The notes under the pieces are model-generated. The model did no database searches and had not been told where the DNA came from. It saw nothing but the letters and a program-made list of their open reading frames with translations. Made by a program: the position numbers and the translations under genes. A stretch of DNA of 64,000 nucleotides, taken from Actinomycetospora sp. NBRC 106378. GTDB lineage: Bacteria; Actinomycetota; Actinomycetes; Mycobacteriales; Pseudonocardiaceae. Location: the NCBI RefSeq assembly GCF_030269685.1, contig NZ_BSTT01000009.1:124001-188000 (forward strand), read 5' to 3'. Shown here one piece after another: positions 49,307 to 59,000 of the stretch (positions are counted from its first letter, which is position 1; each line of letters starts with the position of its first letter).

Positions 49307-50611
49307 GTGAGTACGGCCCCCACCTCCGCGCCTCCGGAGCAGCGACAGCGCCTGACGCTCGACAACGGTCTGCGGGTGCTCCTCGCGCCCGACCGTTCCA
49401 ACCCCGTCGTCGGGGTCGCCGTCCACGTCGACGTCGGGTTCCGCAGCGAGCCGGAGGGGCGCACCGGGTTCGCGCACCTCTTCGAGCACCTGATGTTCCA
49501 GGGCTCGGAGAGCCTCGAGAAGCTCGCGCACTTCCGCCACGTGCAGGGCTCCGGCGGCGTGTTCAACGGGTCGACCCACCAGGACTACACCGACTACTTC
49601 GAGATCCTCCCCGCGGGTGCGCTCGAGCGCGGCCTGTTCCTCGAGGCCGACCGGCTGCGCGCGCCGAAGCTGACCGAGGAGAACCTCCGCAACCAGATCG
49701 ACGTGGTGAAGGAGGAGATCCGCCTCAACGTGCTCAACCGGCCCTACGGCGGCTTCCCCTGGATCCTGCTGCCGCCGGTGCTGTACTCGACCTATCCCAA
49801 CGCCCACAACGGGTACGGCGACTTCCGCGACCTCGAGACCTCCACCCTCGACGACGCCGCGGCGTTCTTCGACGCCTACTACGCGCCGGGCAACGCGGTG
49901 CTGACCGTCGTCGGGGACTTCGACCCGGACGACGCCGCCGAGCTCGTCGGCCGCCACTTCGGGGACATCCCCGCCCGCCCGGTGCCCGCACGGCCCTCCT
50001 TCGGCGAGCCCGCGCCCGACGGCGAGCGGCACGAGTCGGTCGTCGACGCCCACGCACCGCTACCCGCGCTGGCCATGGGCTACCGCCTGCCCGACCCCGG
50101 CACGGACCTCCAGGGCTACCTCGCCCACGCGGTGCTGGGCAGCCTGCTCACCGACGGCGAGGCGGCCCGCCTCACGCAGCGCCTCGTCTACGGCGAGGGG
50201 CTCGTCACCGACGTGTCCGCCTCGGCCGGCCTGATGGGCGCGCCGCTGGACGCGCGGGATCCCGACACCTTCACGATCACCGCCGTCCACCCGGACACCG
50301 TCGACCCGCGCCGGGTCGTCGACGCGGTCGACGCCGAGCTCCTCGTCCTCGGCGAGCGCGGCCCCGACCCCGAGGAGCTGCGCCGGGTCACCGCCCGGTG
50401 GGCGGGCGCCCTGCACCGCGAGCACGACCGGCTGATGAACCGGATGCTCGCCCTCGGTTCGGCCGAGCTGGTCCACGGCCGGGCGGAGCTCTCCGACGAG
50501 CTGCCCGGCGCGATCGCGGCCGTGACCCCCGAGGCGGTGGCCGCCGCCGCGAACGCGCTGCGCCCCGACGCCCGCGCCCTGCTCGTCCTCACCCCGGGAG
50601 CCTCCGCATGA
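49307..50611 (+). CDS. M16 family zinc metallopeptidase, catalytic subunit
   Basis: A 434-aa inverzincin. The inverted zinc motif HxxEH is HLFEH at residues 57-61, and the distal Glu lies in NQIDVVKEEIRLN. Members of this family act on peptides, with a second inactive subunit. The next gene encodes a relative lacking HxxEH, so the two should form a two-subunit peptidase like PqqL/YmxG pairs. GTG start; the gene ends in an ATGA overlap with its partner. Confidence 0.92.
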   Translation: MSTAPTSAPPEQRQRLTLDNGLRVLLAPDRSNPVVGVAVHVDVGFRSEPEGRTGFAHLFEHLMFQGSESLEKLAHFRHVQGSGGVFNGSTHQDYTDYFEILPAGALERGLFLEADRLRAPKLTEENLRNQIDVVKEEIRLNVLNRPYGGFPWILLPPVLYSTYPNAHNGYGDFRDLETSTLDDAAAFFDAYYAPGNAVLTVVGDFDPDDAAELVGRHFGDIPARPVPARPSFGEPAPDGERHESVVDAHAPLPALAMGYRLPDPGTDLQGYLAHAVLGSLLTDGEAARLTQRLVYGEGLVTDVSASAGLMGAPLDARDPDTFTITAVHPDTVDPRRVVDAVDAELLVLGERGPDPEELRRVTARWAGALHREHDRLMNRMLALGSAELVHGRAELSDELPGAIAAVTPEAVAAAANALRPDARALLVLTPGASA

Positions 50612-52005
50612 CCGCCCCCACGGCTCCGTCGCCCGCCGAGCGCCGCTCCGCCGCGGAGATCGGCCGCACCCCGGCCGGCCCCCGCGAGCTGCCCCCGCTG
50701 CGACCCCAGCCGCAGGTCCCGGCCCCGGAGGAGGTCGACACCGTCCTGACGACGGGTCTGCGCGTCATCGCGGTGCGCCGTCCCGGCGTGCCGATGGTCG
50801 AGCTCCGCCTGCGCATCCCGTTCTCCGGCGAGGACGCCCGGCGCCCGATGCACGCGGCGGTCGCCGAGGTGCTCGCCTCCACCGTGCTCTCCGGCACCAA
50901 CCGCCGCAGCCGGGTCTCCCTCGACGACGACCTCGCGGGTGTCGGCGGCGAGATCGGCTTCTCGGTCGACCCGGAGCGGCTCGCCGCCGCCGGGCACTCC
51001 CTGGCGGAGGGGCTGCCGACGCTGCTCGACGTCGTCGCCGACGTCCTCACCGGGGCGACCTATCCCGACGACGAGGTGGGCCGGGAGCGCGAGCGCCTCG
51101 CCGAGCGCATCCAGGTGGCCTCCGCCCAGCCGTCGGTGATCGCGCGCCGCGCGCTGCAGCGCCACCGCTACGGCGACCACCCGGTCACCCGGGAGATGCC
51201 CGACGTCGCCGACGTCGCGGCGGTCACCCGCGACGACCTGCTCGTCATGCACCGCCGTCAGGTGGTGCCGCGGGGCTCGGTGCTCGTGCTCGTCGGCGAC
51301 CTCGACCCGGCCGGTGCCGTCGCCGCCACCGAGGCGGCCCTGGCCGCCTGGGACACGCCCGGCGAGGCCGGCCTGCTGCCGCCGCTGCCCGAGCTGCACG
51401 GCTCGGACCTGCTGCTCGTCGACCGCCCGGGCGCCGTGCAGTCGCAGCTGCGGCTCTCCGCGGCCGCGGTCCCGCGCACCGATGCGCGCTATCCGGCGCT
51501 GCAGCTGGCCAACCTGGCGTTCGGCGGCTACTTCTCCTCGCGACTCGTGGAGAACCTGCGCGAGGACAAGGGCTACACCTACCACGCGTCGTCGTCGCTG
51601 GAGTTCGACCCGTACGGTGCCGCGCTGCTCGTCGAGACCGACTGCGCCTCCGAGGTCACCGCGCCCGCACTGCTCGAGATGCGCTACGAGCTGGGCCGCG
51701 TCGCCGTGGTCCCGCCGACCGCGGCCGAGCTGGAGTCGGCCCGTCGCTACGCGGTGGGGTCGCTGCTCATCTCGATGAACACCCAGGCGGGGCTCGCCTC
51801 GACGCTGGCCGGGCTGGCCGGGGTGGGACTGGATCCGGAGTGGGTGCGGGAGCACCCGCAGCGCCTGGAGGCCGTGACGCTCGAGCAGGTGCACGCCGCG
51901 GCCGCCGAGTTCCTCGCCCCGTCGCGTTTCACCGGGGTGGTGGTGGCCGACGCCGCGACGTCGTCGGAGTCGTTGCGGGCGCTGGGTGGTATCAGGATCC
52001 CGTGA
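50608..52005 (+). CDS. M16 family peptidase-like, non-catalytic subunit
   Basis: A 465-aa M16-fold protein without HxxEH. It keeps the Arg/Tyr substrate-binding pair of M16B partners in NLREDKGYTYHA, as in mitochondrial MPP-alpha and other inactive subunits. It should pair with the catalytic subunit directly upstream (4-nt overlap). The N-terminal 45 residues are Pro-rich. It overlaps nudC by 4 nt, forming a tight operon. Confidence 0.9.
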   Translation: MTAPTAPSPAERRSAAEIGRTPAGPRELPPLRPQPQVPAPEEVDTVLTTGLRVIAVRRPGVPMVELRLRIPFSGEDARRPMHAAVAEVLASTVLSGTNRRSRVSLDDDLAGVGGEIGFSVDPERLAAAGHSLAEGLPTLLDVVADVLTGATYPDDEVGRERERLAERIQVASAQPSVIARRALQRHRYGDHPVTREMPDVADVAAVTRDDLLVMHRRQVVPRGSVLVLVGDLDPAGAVAATEAALAAWDTPGEAGLLPPLPELHGSDLLLVDRPGAVQSQLRLSAAAVPRTDARYPALQLANLAFGGYFSSRLVENLREDKGYTYHASSSLEFDPYGAALLVETDCASEVTAPALLEMRYELGRVAVVPPTAAELESARRYAVGSLLISMNTQAGLASTLAGLAGVGLDPEWVREHPQRLEAVTLEQVHAAAAEFLAPSRFTGVVVADAATSSESLRALGGIRIP

Positions 52006-53045
52006 CCACTGCACCCACGGCGGGCCCCGACATGCGGGCGGCGTTCCACCTCGACACCCTGCCGCGGCTCTCGCGGTCCACCGTCGACCGCCGGGAGCAG
52101 GTGCGCGACGACCCGGAGCACGTGACGTCGACCTGGCCGCTGGCCCGGGTGGTGCGGGTCGACCCGCAGGGGCGCACGCCGGTCGAGGAGCAGCCCGACG
52201 GGTCGCTGCGCGTCGCCGACGTCCCGTCCCGCGAGTTCGGCACGTCGATCCCGGACGGTGCGGTCCTGCTCGGCGAGGAGGACGGCACCGTCTACTGGGG
52301 CGTGCGGGTGCCCGACGCCGACGCCTCGAACGACGCCGGGTCGGGGTTCTCCTCGACCGAGCTGTGGCGGGACCTGCGGGTGTCCGGGGGTGACCTGGAC
52401 GCGCACTCGGCCGGGTTGCTGACGACGGCGGTGGCCCTGCTGTCGTGGCAGGAGCGCGCCCGCTTCTGCACCCGCGACGGCTCCCCGATGCGCGCGATCA
52501 AGGCGGGCTGGGCGCAGCTGTGCGAGGCGAACGACCACGAGGAGTACCCCCGCACCGACCCGTCGATGATCTGCCTGGTGCACGACGGCGCCGACCGCGT
52601 GCTGCTCGCCCGCCAGCCGATCTGGCCCGCCGGCCGGTACTCCGTGCTCGCCGGGTTCGTGGAGGCCGGCGAGTCGCTCGAGGCGTGCGTGGCCCGCGAG
52701 TGCGCCGAGGAGGTCGGCGTCACCGTCTCGACCATCACCTACCTCGGCTCCCAGCCCTGGCCGTTCCCGCGCTCGCTGATGATCGGCTTCTCCGCGGTGG
52801 CCGACCCGGAGCAGCCGCTGCGCCTGCAGGAGGGCGAGATCGAGAACGCCCGCTGGGTCACCCGCGACGAGCTGCGCGCGGCGCTGGAGGCCGGCGACTG
52901 GATGACCCGCGAGGGCGAGGGCCCCCGGGGCGCCCACGGTGTCGGCGGCACGGCGTTCGAGGCCGGCGAGGACCGCGAGCTCATCCTGCCCGGCGGGGTG
53001 TCGATCGCCCGCGCGATGCTGGAGGCGTGGGCCGCCGCAGGCTGA
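52002..53045 (+). CDS. nudC: NADH pyrophosphatase NudC-like Nudix hydrolase
   Basis: A 347-aa Nudix enzyme. The Nudix box starts in GFVEAGESLEACVARECAEEVGV and the NudC signature SQPWPFP follows, which distinguishes NADH/NAD-cap hydrolases. The zinc ribbon before the catalytic domain is degenerate: one Cys in FCTRDG and one in QLCEAN, where the family has four. The YPRTDPSMI segment is intact. It corresponds to Rv3199c in the conserved adnAB-uvrD2 region. Start GTG in an overlap with the M16-like gene. Confidence 0.9.
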   Translation: MTTAPTAGPDMRAAFHLDTLPRLSRSTVDRREQVRDDPEHVTSTWPLARVVRVDPQGRTPVEEQPDGSLRVADVPSREFGTSIPDGAVLLGEEDGTVYWGVRVPDADASNDAGSGFSSTELWRDLRVSGGDLDAHSAGLLTTAVALLSWQERARFCTRDGSPMRAIKAGWAQLCEANDHEEYPRTDPSMICLVHDGADRVLLARQPIWPAGRYSVLAGFVEAGESLEACVARECAEEVGVTVSTITYLGSQPWPFPRSLMIGFSAVADPEQPLRLQEGEIENARWVTRDELRAALEAGDWMTREGEGPRGAHGVGGTAFEAGEDRELILPGGVSIARAMLEAWAAAG

Positions 53046-53049
53046 CCCT

Positions 53050-53114
53050 CCCCGTGGCAGGAAAGCGTCGTTGCTGTCACCCGGTGACAGCAACGACGCT
53101 TTCCTGCCACGGGG
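53050..53114. terminator. Perfect 32-bp palindrome (family A, best copy)
   Basis: Arms 53050-53081 and 53083-53114 are exact reverse complements around a single centre base. It lies between the convergent nudC and Lrp genes and should act as a bidirectional terminator. Other copies are at 17549, 21778 and 47319. Confidence 0.85.
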
Positions 53115-53123
53115 GAACGTCCG

Positions 53124-54089
53124 TCAGCGCGCGGCGTACACCGTGTCCGCGGCCTTGACGGTGCGGATCACGGGTGCCGACTCGACCTCCGTGACGCCGG
53201 GCAGCTCGGCCACCGTCGTCGTCAGGTAGCGGTAGAAGGCGGCGGGACCGGCGCTGGCGATCGACGCGTAGACGTTCGTCCGGCCCGTCGTGGCGGCGGC
53301 GAACGGCACCTCCGGGTGGGCCGCCAACGCGCGGCCCACCTCGTCGAGGTGCCGCGGGAGCACGGTGAGGTGGAGCATCGTGCGCATCGGCTGGTCGTGG
53401 ACGGCCGGCGCCACGTCGACGTCGAGGTAGAGCACCCCGCCGGCCCGGAGGTCGGCGAGCCGGCGTCGCACGGTCGAGGCGGACGTGCCGCACGCGCGGG
53501 CCACGTCCTCGACCGGCGCCCGCCCGTCGACCCGGAGCAGCCGCAGGATGCGGCGGTCCAGGTCGTCGAGCGTCGGCGGCTCCCCCGGGGGCGGCACCGC
53601 GACGGAGAGAGCGGCGACCTGCTCGGCGGCGAGCGGGCCGACCTTGGCGTACGGCTCGCGCGCCCCGCCGTAGAACACGTGCAGCACCTGCTGGGCACTC
53701 ACGTCGAGGATCCGCGGGGTCCTGGGCAGGCGTCCGAGCAGCAGGTCCCCGGCCGCGGCGGTGTCCGGCGCGCGCAGCGAGCACGTGATCTCCGTGCCGC
53801 CGGAGGTCAGGCTCACCCACGAGGTGTCCGGCCGCCGGGCGAGTGCGTCGGCGATCTCGGGGGCGGCGTCGGGAGCGCAGCGCGCGCGGACCATCCACTG
53901 GTCCTCCCCGAGCAGCACCGGGTCGCTCGCCCCGATCACGCGGAGGGCCTGGACCGAGCGCAGCCGGGCGTACCGCCGGGCCACCGTCTGGTCCGAGACC
54001 CCCAACACCTCCGCGACCCGGCGGAACGGGGCCCGGCCGTCGATCTGCAGCGCCTGGATGAGGGCGCGGTCCAGGACGTCGAGTTCCAC
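53124..54089 (-). CDS. Lrp/AsnC-family regulator with two tandem units
   Basis: A 321-aa protein holding two Lrp-like units: HTH 1 (LDVLDRALIQALQIDGRAPFRRVAEVLGVS) and HTH 2 (LDDLDRRILRLLRVDGRAPVEDVARACGTS), each followed by a RAM-type region. Duplicated Lrp proteins of this sort are common in actinomycetes and usually govern a neighbouring transport or catabolic gene. It is divergent from an MFS pump with direct repeats in the shared promoter, suggesting the pump is the target. GTG start at 54089. Confidence 0.9.
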   Translation of the reverse strand: MELDVLDRALIQALQIDGRAPFRRVAEVLGVSDQTVARRYARLRSVQALRVIGASDPVLLGEDQWMVRARCAPDAAPEIADALARRPDTSWVSLTSGGTEITCSLRAPDTAAAGDLLLGRLPRTPRILDVSAQQVLHVFYGGAREPYAKVGPLAAEQVAALSVAVPPPGEPPTLDDLDRRILRLLRVDGRAPVEDVARACGTSASTVRRRLADLRAGGVLYLDVDVAPAVHDQPMRTMLHLTVLPRHLDEVGRALAAHPEVPFAAATTGRTNVYASIASAGPAAFYRYLTTTVAELPGVTEVESAPVIRTVKAADTVYAAR

Positions 54090-54107
54090 CGCCCCGAGCC
54101 TGGCAGA

Positions 54108-54178
54108 TGTCGAGGACCGCCGGAAGTGTGCGATCCGCTCGTCCTGACCGACGCGCCGTGTCGAGGATCGTCGGGAGT
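54108..54178. promoter_or_regulatory. Direct repeats in the Lrp-MFS divergent promoter
   Basis: TGTCGAGGACCGCCGGAAGT at 54108 and TGTCGAGGATCGTCGGGAGT at 54159 match at 17 of 20 positions and are 51 bp apart (close to five helical turns). They lie between the divergent starts and are a likely Lrp target. Confidence 0.55.
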
Positions 54179-54217
54179 CGACGGCACCGGCCGTCGTGGA
54201 GACCGAGGAGAACCGAC

Positions 54218-55630
54218 ATGCGTCGCTGGTGGCCCCTGGTGGCGATCTGCCTGGGCACCTTCATGTTGCTCGTGGACGTGACGATCGTGAACGTCGCCCT
54301 GCCCGCCATGTCCGGGTCCCTGGGCTCGTCCTTCGCGGGCCTGCAGTGGGTGATCGACGGGTACGCGCTGGCCCTCGCCGCGCTGCTCATGCTCGCGGGC
54401 TCGGCGGCCGACCGCTTCGGGCGGCGCCGCCTCTACCTGGCGGGGCTCGTCGTCTTCGCCGTCGCGTCGCTGGCCTGCGGTCTCGCACCGACCGCGGGCG
54501 TCCTCGTCGCTGCGCGGGTGGTGCAGGGCGCGGGCGGTGCGGCGATGTTCGCGACCACGGCCGCCCTGCTCGCCGGCACCTATCACGGCCGCGACCGGGG
54601 GACCGCCTTCGGCGTGTGGGGCGCCGTCAACGGGCTCGCCGCGGCCTGCGGCCCCCTCGTCGGCGGCGTGCTCACCGAGGTCTGGGGATGGCGGGCGATC
54701 TTCCTCGTCAACCTGCCGGTCGCCGCTCTCGCCGTCGCCCTGACCCTCGCGGTCGTCGCGCGGGACACCCGCACCGACGGCACCGCCCGCATCGACCTCG
54801 GCGGCGCCGCGGCGTTCACCGTCGCCTCGACCGCTCTGGTCTACGGCCTGATCGAGGCGGGCGCCGCCGGCTGGTCGGCCGCCACGACGGTCGTCCCGCT
54901 GCTCGTCGCCGCCGTCGCGGTCGTGGTGTTCGTCGCGGTCGAGGGGCGGGTCGCACACCCGATGCTCGACCTCGCCCTGTTCCGCAACCGGTCGTTCACC
55001 GCCCTCATGGTCGCCGCGGCGGTCCTCTCCGGGGCGGCCTTCGCCCACCTCGCGCTGGTCTCCCTCTGGCTGCAGGAGGTGCTGCGACTGTCGCCGATCC
55101 GGGCCGGCCTCGCGGTGGTCCCGCTCTCGATCGCCGCCTTCGTGGTGTCCGCGGTGGCCGGTCGCTTCCTCCACGGCGGGTCGCCGGCTCGGCCGGTCGC
55201 CGGGGGACTCGCCCTGATCGGGCTCGGGGTGCTGCTCCTGACGGTCGTCGACGCCGGGTCGGGGCCGTGGGCCCTCCTGCCCGGTCTCGTCGTGAGCGGG
55301 CTCGGTGTCGGCCTCGCGACCCCGGTCCTCGTCTCGGCGACCCTCGCGGTGCTGCCGCCGGCGAAGGCGGGGGTCGGTAGCGCCGCGGTCAACACGTTCC
55401 GCCAGCTCGGGCTGGCCGTGGGCCTCGCGGTGCTCGGCACCGTGTTCACGGGCCACGCGGACCCGACGGCCCCCGGCGCGACGGGCTACGCCGACGGCCT
55501 CGACGCGGTCTTCCTGACGGCGGGTGTCGCCGCGCTGGCGGCGGCCGCGCTCGTCGTCGTGCTGGTGCGCCGCCCGGCTCCGGCGCCGGCCGCTGCCCCG
55601 ACTGAGCGAAGGGCCCCGTCGGTCGGATAG
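54218..55630 (+). CDS. MFS multidrug efflux pump, EmrB/QacA (DHA2) type
   Basis: A 470-aa transporter with about 14 helices. It has LVDVTIVNVALPAM and LQWVIDGYALALAAL in helices 1-2 and GSAADRFGRRRLYL as motif A, both typical of DHA2 pumps. The motif C region is GPLVGGVLTEVWGWRAIFLVNLP. The GAGGAG ribosome site is 7 nt before the ATG. It is probably repressed by the divergent Lrp-type protein. The last codons (TERRAPSV) are encoded by an arm that is repeated in the hairpin at 55732. Confidence 0.93.
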   Translation: MRRWWPLVAICLGTFMLLVDVTIVNVALPAMSGSLGSSFAGLQWVIDGYALALAALLMLAGSAADRFGRRRLYLAGLVVFAVASLACGLAPTAGVLVAARVVQGAGGAAMFATTAALLAGTYHGRDRGTAFGVWGAVNGLAAACGPLVGGVLTEVWGWRAIFLVNLPVAALAVALTLAVVARDTRTDGTARIDLGGAAAFTVASTALVYGLIEAGAAGWSAATTVVPLLVAAVAVVVFVAVEGRVAHPMLDLALFRNRSFTALMVAAAVLSGAAFAHLALVSLWLQEVLRLSPIRAGLAVVPLSIAAFVVSAVAGRFLHGGSPARPVAGGLALIGLGVLLLTVVDAGSGPWALLPGLVVSGLGVGLATPVLVSATLAVLPPAKAGVGSAAVNTFRQLGLAVGLAVLGTVFTGHADPTAPGATGYADGLDAVFLTAGVAALAAAALVVVLVRRPAPAPAAAPTERRAPSVG

Positions 55631-55659
55631 GCGGGCCGCGGGCGCCCTTCGCCCACCGC

Positions 55660-55718
55660 CGCGAGGTACACGTGAGGCAGCGTGCGGGACGTCCGAGCGT
55701 GCCTGGTGTGCACCTCGT
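55660..55718. repeat. Family B inverted repeat, copy 3
   Basis: GCGAGGTACACGTGAGGCAG and TGCCTGGTGTGCACCTCG flank an 18-bp centre. It shares the outline of the copies at 33586 and 63213. Confidence 0.7.
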
Positions 55719-55731
55719 GGCGGCCCCGGAA

Positions 55732-55784
55732 CGAGCGAAGGGCCCCTCCGGTCGATCTACTCGACCGGAGGGGCCCTTCGCTCG
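55732..55784. terminator. Perfect 24-bp hairpin between MFS and mycoredoxin genes
   Basis: Arms 55732-55755 and 55761-55784 are exact reverse complements with a TCTAC loop, in the convergent gap. The arm sequence GAGCGAAGGGCCCC also occurs at 55605, in the last codons of the MFS gene. Confidence 0.85.
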
Positions 55785-55797
55785 GAACGGGGTGGGC

Positions 55798-56058
55798 TCA
55801 CGCGCCCGACGCGGCCTCCGCCTTCGCCAGCGCGGACTTGACCTCGGCGAAGCTCGGGTTCGTGGCGGCCGAGCCGTCGGGGTAGACGACGGTCGGCACC
55901 GTCCGGTTCCCGCCGTTGATGCGGGTCACGATGTCGGCGGCGTCCGGCGTGCGCTCGATGTCGACCTCGGAGTAGCCGATCCCCTCGCGGTCCAGCTGGC
56001 TCTTCAGCCGCCGGCAGAAGCCGCACCAGCTGGTCGTGTACATCGTCATCTGCGCCAT
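55798..56058 (-). CDS. mrx1: Mycoredoxin (mycothiol-dependent glutaredoxin)
   Basis: An 86-aa glutaredoxin-fold protein. The active site is WCGFC (C12, C15), followed by RLKSQLDREGIGYSEVDIE, then NGGNRTVPTVVYPDGS and TNPS, the Mrx1 pattern. It reduces mycothiol-mixed disulfides. It corresponds to Rv3198A beside uvrD2. ATG 56058 is preferred to an in-frame GTG 9 nt upstream. A proline-catabolism gene lies 25 bp upstream in the same direction. Confidence 0.92.
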   Translation of the reverse strand: MAQMTMYTTSWCGFCRRLKSQLDREGIGYSEVDIERTPDAADIVTRINGGNRTVPTVVYPDGSAATNPSFAEVKSALAKAEAASGA

Positions 56059-56083
56059 GTGAGGCACAACGCGCGGAGGCGCG

Positions 56084-59000
56084 TCAGGCTTCCACGTGTC
56101 CGAAGCGGTGACGGGTCACACTCACGGCCTGCTCGCGCAGCACGGAGAGCAGTTCGCGGCGTCCGTCGGCGAGCACCGGGCCCTCGACGAGGGTCGCGCC
56201 CACCTCACCCGCCCGCCGGCGCAGCGCCTCCGTCGGCGCCTCGACCACCCGCAGGCGCTCGCCGGGCTCCGGGACGACCTCGGGCGTCACGTCGGCCACC
56301 GGGACCCCGGCACACGCCCCGGCGAGGCGCAGCCGCACGACGTCCCGGTCCGCCGCGCCGTCCCCGAGCACGACCCGCAGGCCCGGCAGCGGCCGGTAGC
56401 GGAACACGTTGGCCTCCGCGGCGATGCCGGTCGGGTCGTGCTCCACGCCGAACTCCTCGCGCCACCAGAACGCGTCCGACGCCGCCGCCGCGCGCAACCA
56501 CGCGAGGTCGTCCGCCGGGACCGACGAGGCCACTGACGCCAGCAGCGCCGCGGCCTCGCGGCCCAGGGGCGCCGACTCCGGGACCGACGCGTCCGCCCAC
56601 GTCCCGAACTGCGCCACGTAGTTCGGCCCCCCGGGCTTCGCACCGGGACCCACCACCGAGCCCTTCCAGCCCCCGAACGACTGGCGCTGCACGATCGCCC
56701 CGGTGATGTGCCGGTTGACGTAGGCGTTCCCGACCTCGACCCGCTCCATCCAGTGCTCGACCTCGTCCCGGTCGAGCGAGTGCAGCCCACCGGTGAGCCC
56801 GAAGCCGGTCGCGTTCTGCCACGCGATCGCCTCGTCCAGCGACCCGGCCGCCATCAGCCCGAGCACCGGGCCGAAGCACTCCGTGAGGTGGAACCACGAC
56901 CCGGGGGACACACCCTCACGCACCCCCGGAGTCCACTGCGCGTCACCCGTCCGGCGGGGCTCGACGAGCCACGTCTCGCCGTCGGAGAGGGTGGTCAGGG
57001 CCCGCTCCAGCTTGGGCGAGAGGTCACCGACGAGCGGGCCCATCGTCGACGACAGGTCCGTCCCGGGCCCCACGCGCAGCGTCCGCACCGCGTCGACCAG
57101 CTGCCGGCGGAACCGGCGGCCGACCGGCGTGCGCGGGTCGCCGACCGGGCCCACCAGGACGGCCAGCGAGGCGGCCGAGCACTTCTGCCCGGCGTGCCCG
57201 AACGCGGAGCGCACGAGGTCGGCGACCGCCAGGTCGGGGTCGGCCGCCGGGGTGATCACGAGCGCGTTCTTGCCGCTGGTCTCGGCGAGGACCCCCAGGT
57301 CCGGGCGCCACGAGCGGAACAGGGCCGCGGTCTCGCTCGCCCCCGTGAGGACGACCCGGTCCACCGCGGGATGCGTGATCACCCGGCGTCCGGCGTCGCT
57401 CTCGTCGGTGTGGACGAGCTGCAGGGCGTCCGCCGGGATCCCCGCCCGGTGCAGGGCCGCGACCCCGACCTCGGCGCACGCCCGGACCTGCGGCGCGGGC
57501 TTGATGACGACGGCCGCCCCGGCCGCCAGCGCGGCCAGACACCCACCCAGCGGGATCGCCACCGGGAAGTTCCACGGCGGCGTCACGACGACGACCCGGT
57601 CCGGCGTGAACCGGGCGGGGTCGAGCTCCTCCGCGCGGTCGGCGTAGTAGGCCGCGAAGTCGACGGCCTCCGAGATCTCGGGGTCGGCCTCGGCGACCGT
57701 CTTGCCCGCCTCGTGCACCATCGTCGTCAGCAGCTCGGTCCGCGCCGCGGCCAGCGCCCGGGCCGCCCCGCGCAGCCGCCGCGCCCGTTCGCTCGGCGTC
57801 GCGGTCCGCCACGACGACGCCGCCGCGCGCTCCACCACGGCGTCGACCGCGGCCGGGTCGGTCAGCTCGGGTTCCCGGACGACGGCGGGTGCGGCGGCCA
57901 CCGCGCGGCGCGCCCACTCCCGGTTCGCGCCGAGCGAGGGATCGGTGTCGGGCTCGTTGCGGAACCGCAGCGGGAACTCCCCGACCACCTCGGTCGTCCG
58001 GTCCTGCGTGCGCCGCGGGGTGTCGGCGACGGCGTCGCGCTCGGCCACCGAGGCGCGGAAACGGTCGAGGTAGGACTCCGGCCCCTCCGCGGAGAACATC
58101 GCGTACAGGTAGTTCTCCCGCCCGGCGTTCTCCTCCAGGCGCCGGACGAGGTAGCTGACGGCGGCGTCGAAGTCCTCCGCGTGCACCACCGGGGTGTAGA
58201 GCACGAGCCCGCTCTCCGGGAGGTCCGCGGCCACCGCCCGGGCCTGGGCGGGCGCCATGCCCTGCAGCATCTCGACGTCCATCTGCGCCGGGACCCCGCG
58301 GGCGGCCGCCAGCTCCACGGCGAGCGCCACGTGGTGCAGGTGGTGGCTCGCCACCCCGATCCGCAGGGCGTCCGCGAGGCCCGGCCGCAGCGCGTGCTCG
58401 AGCAGCCGCACGTAGTTGGCGTCGACCTCGGCCTTCGTCGCGTAGGGCGCCTGCGGCCAGTCGTGCACGGCCGCGTCGACCCGTTCCATCGCGAGGTTCG
58501 CGCCCTTGACCAGCCGGACCTTGACCGGCGCACCGCCGGCGTCGACCCGTCGTCGGGAAAAGGCGGCGAGGTGCTCCAGCGCCGCGACCGAGTCCGGCAG
58601 GTAGGCCTGCAGGACGATGCCCGCGGAGTAGCCGCGCAGCGACGGCCGGTCGAGCAGGGCGGTGAAGAGGGCGACCGTGAGGTCGAGGTCCTTGTACTCC
58701 TCCATGTCGAGGTTGAGGAAGACGCCGTGGTCGCGTGCGGTCTCGAACAGCGGCGTCAGGCGCCGCACGAGCCGGTCCCGGCTGCCCTCGAGGTCCCACG
58801 GCACGAGCTGGCTCGCCACCGAGGAGGCCTTCACCGAGACGTAGTCGACGTCGTCGCGGCGGATCAGCTCGAGGGTGCGCGCGAGCCGGCGGTCGGCCTC
58901 GTCCTCGCCGAGCACCGCCTCGCCGAGCAGGTTGAGGTTCAGCCGGAAGCCGTCGGCCCGGGCGGCGGCGAGGCGGCGGCCCAGGACGCGGCCGGACGCG

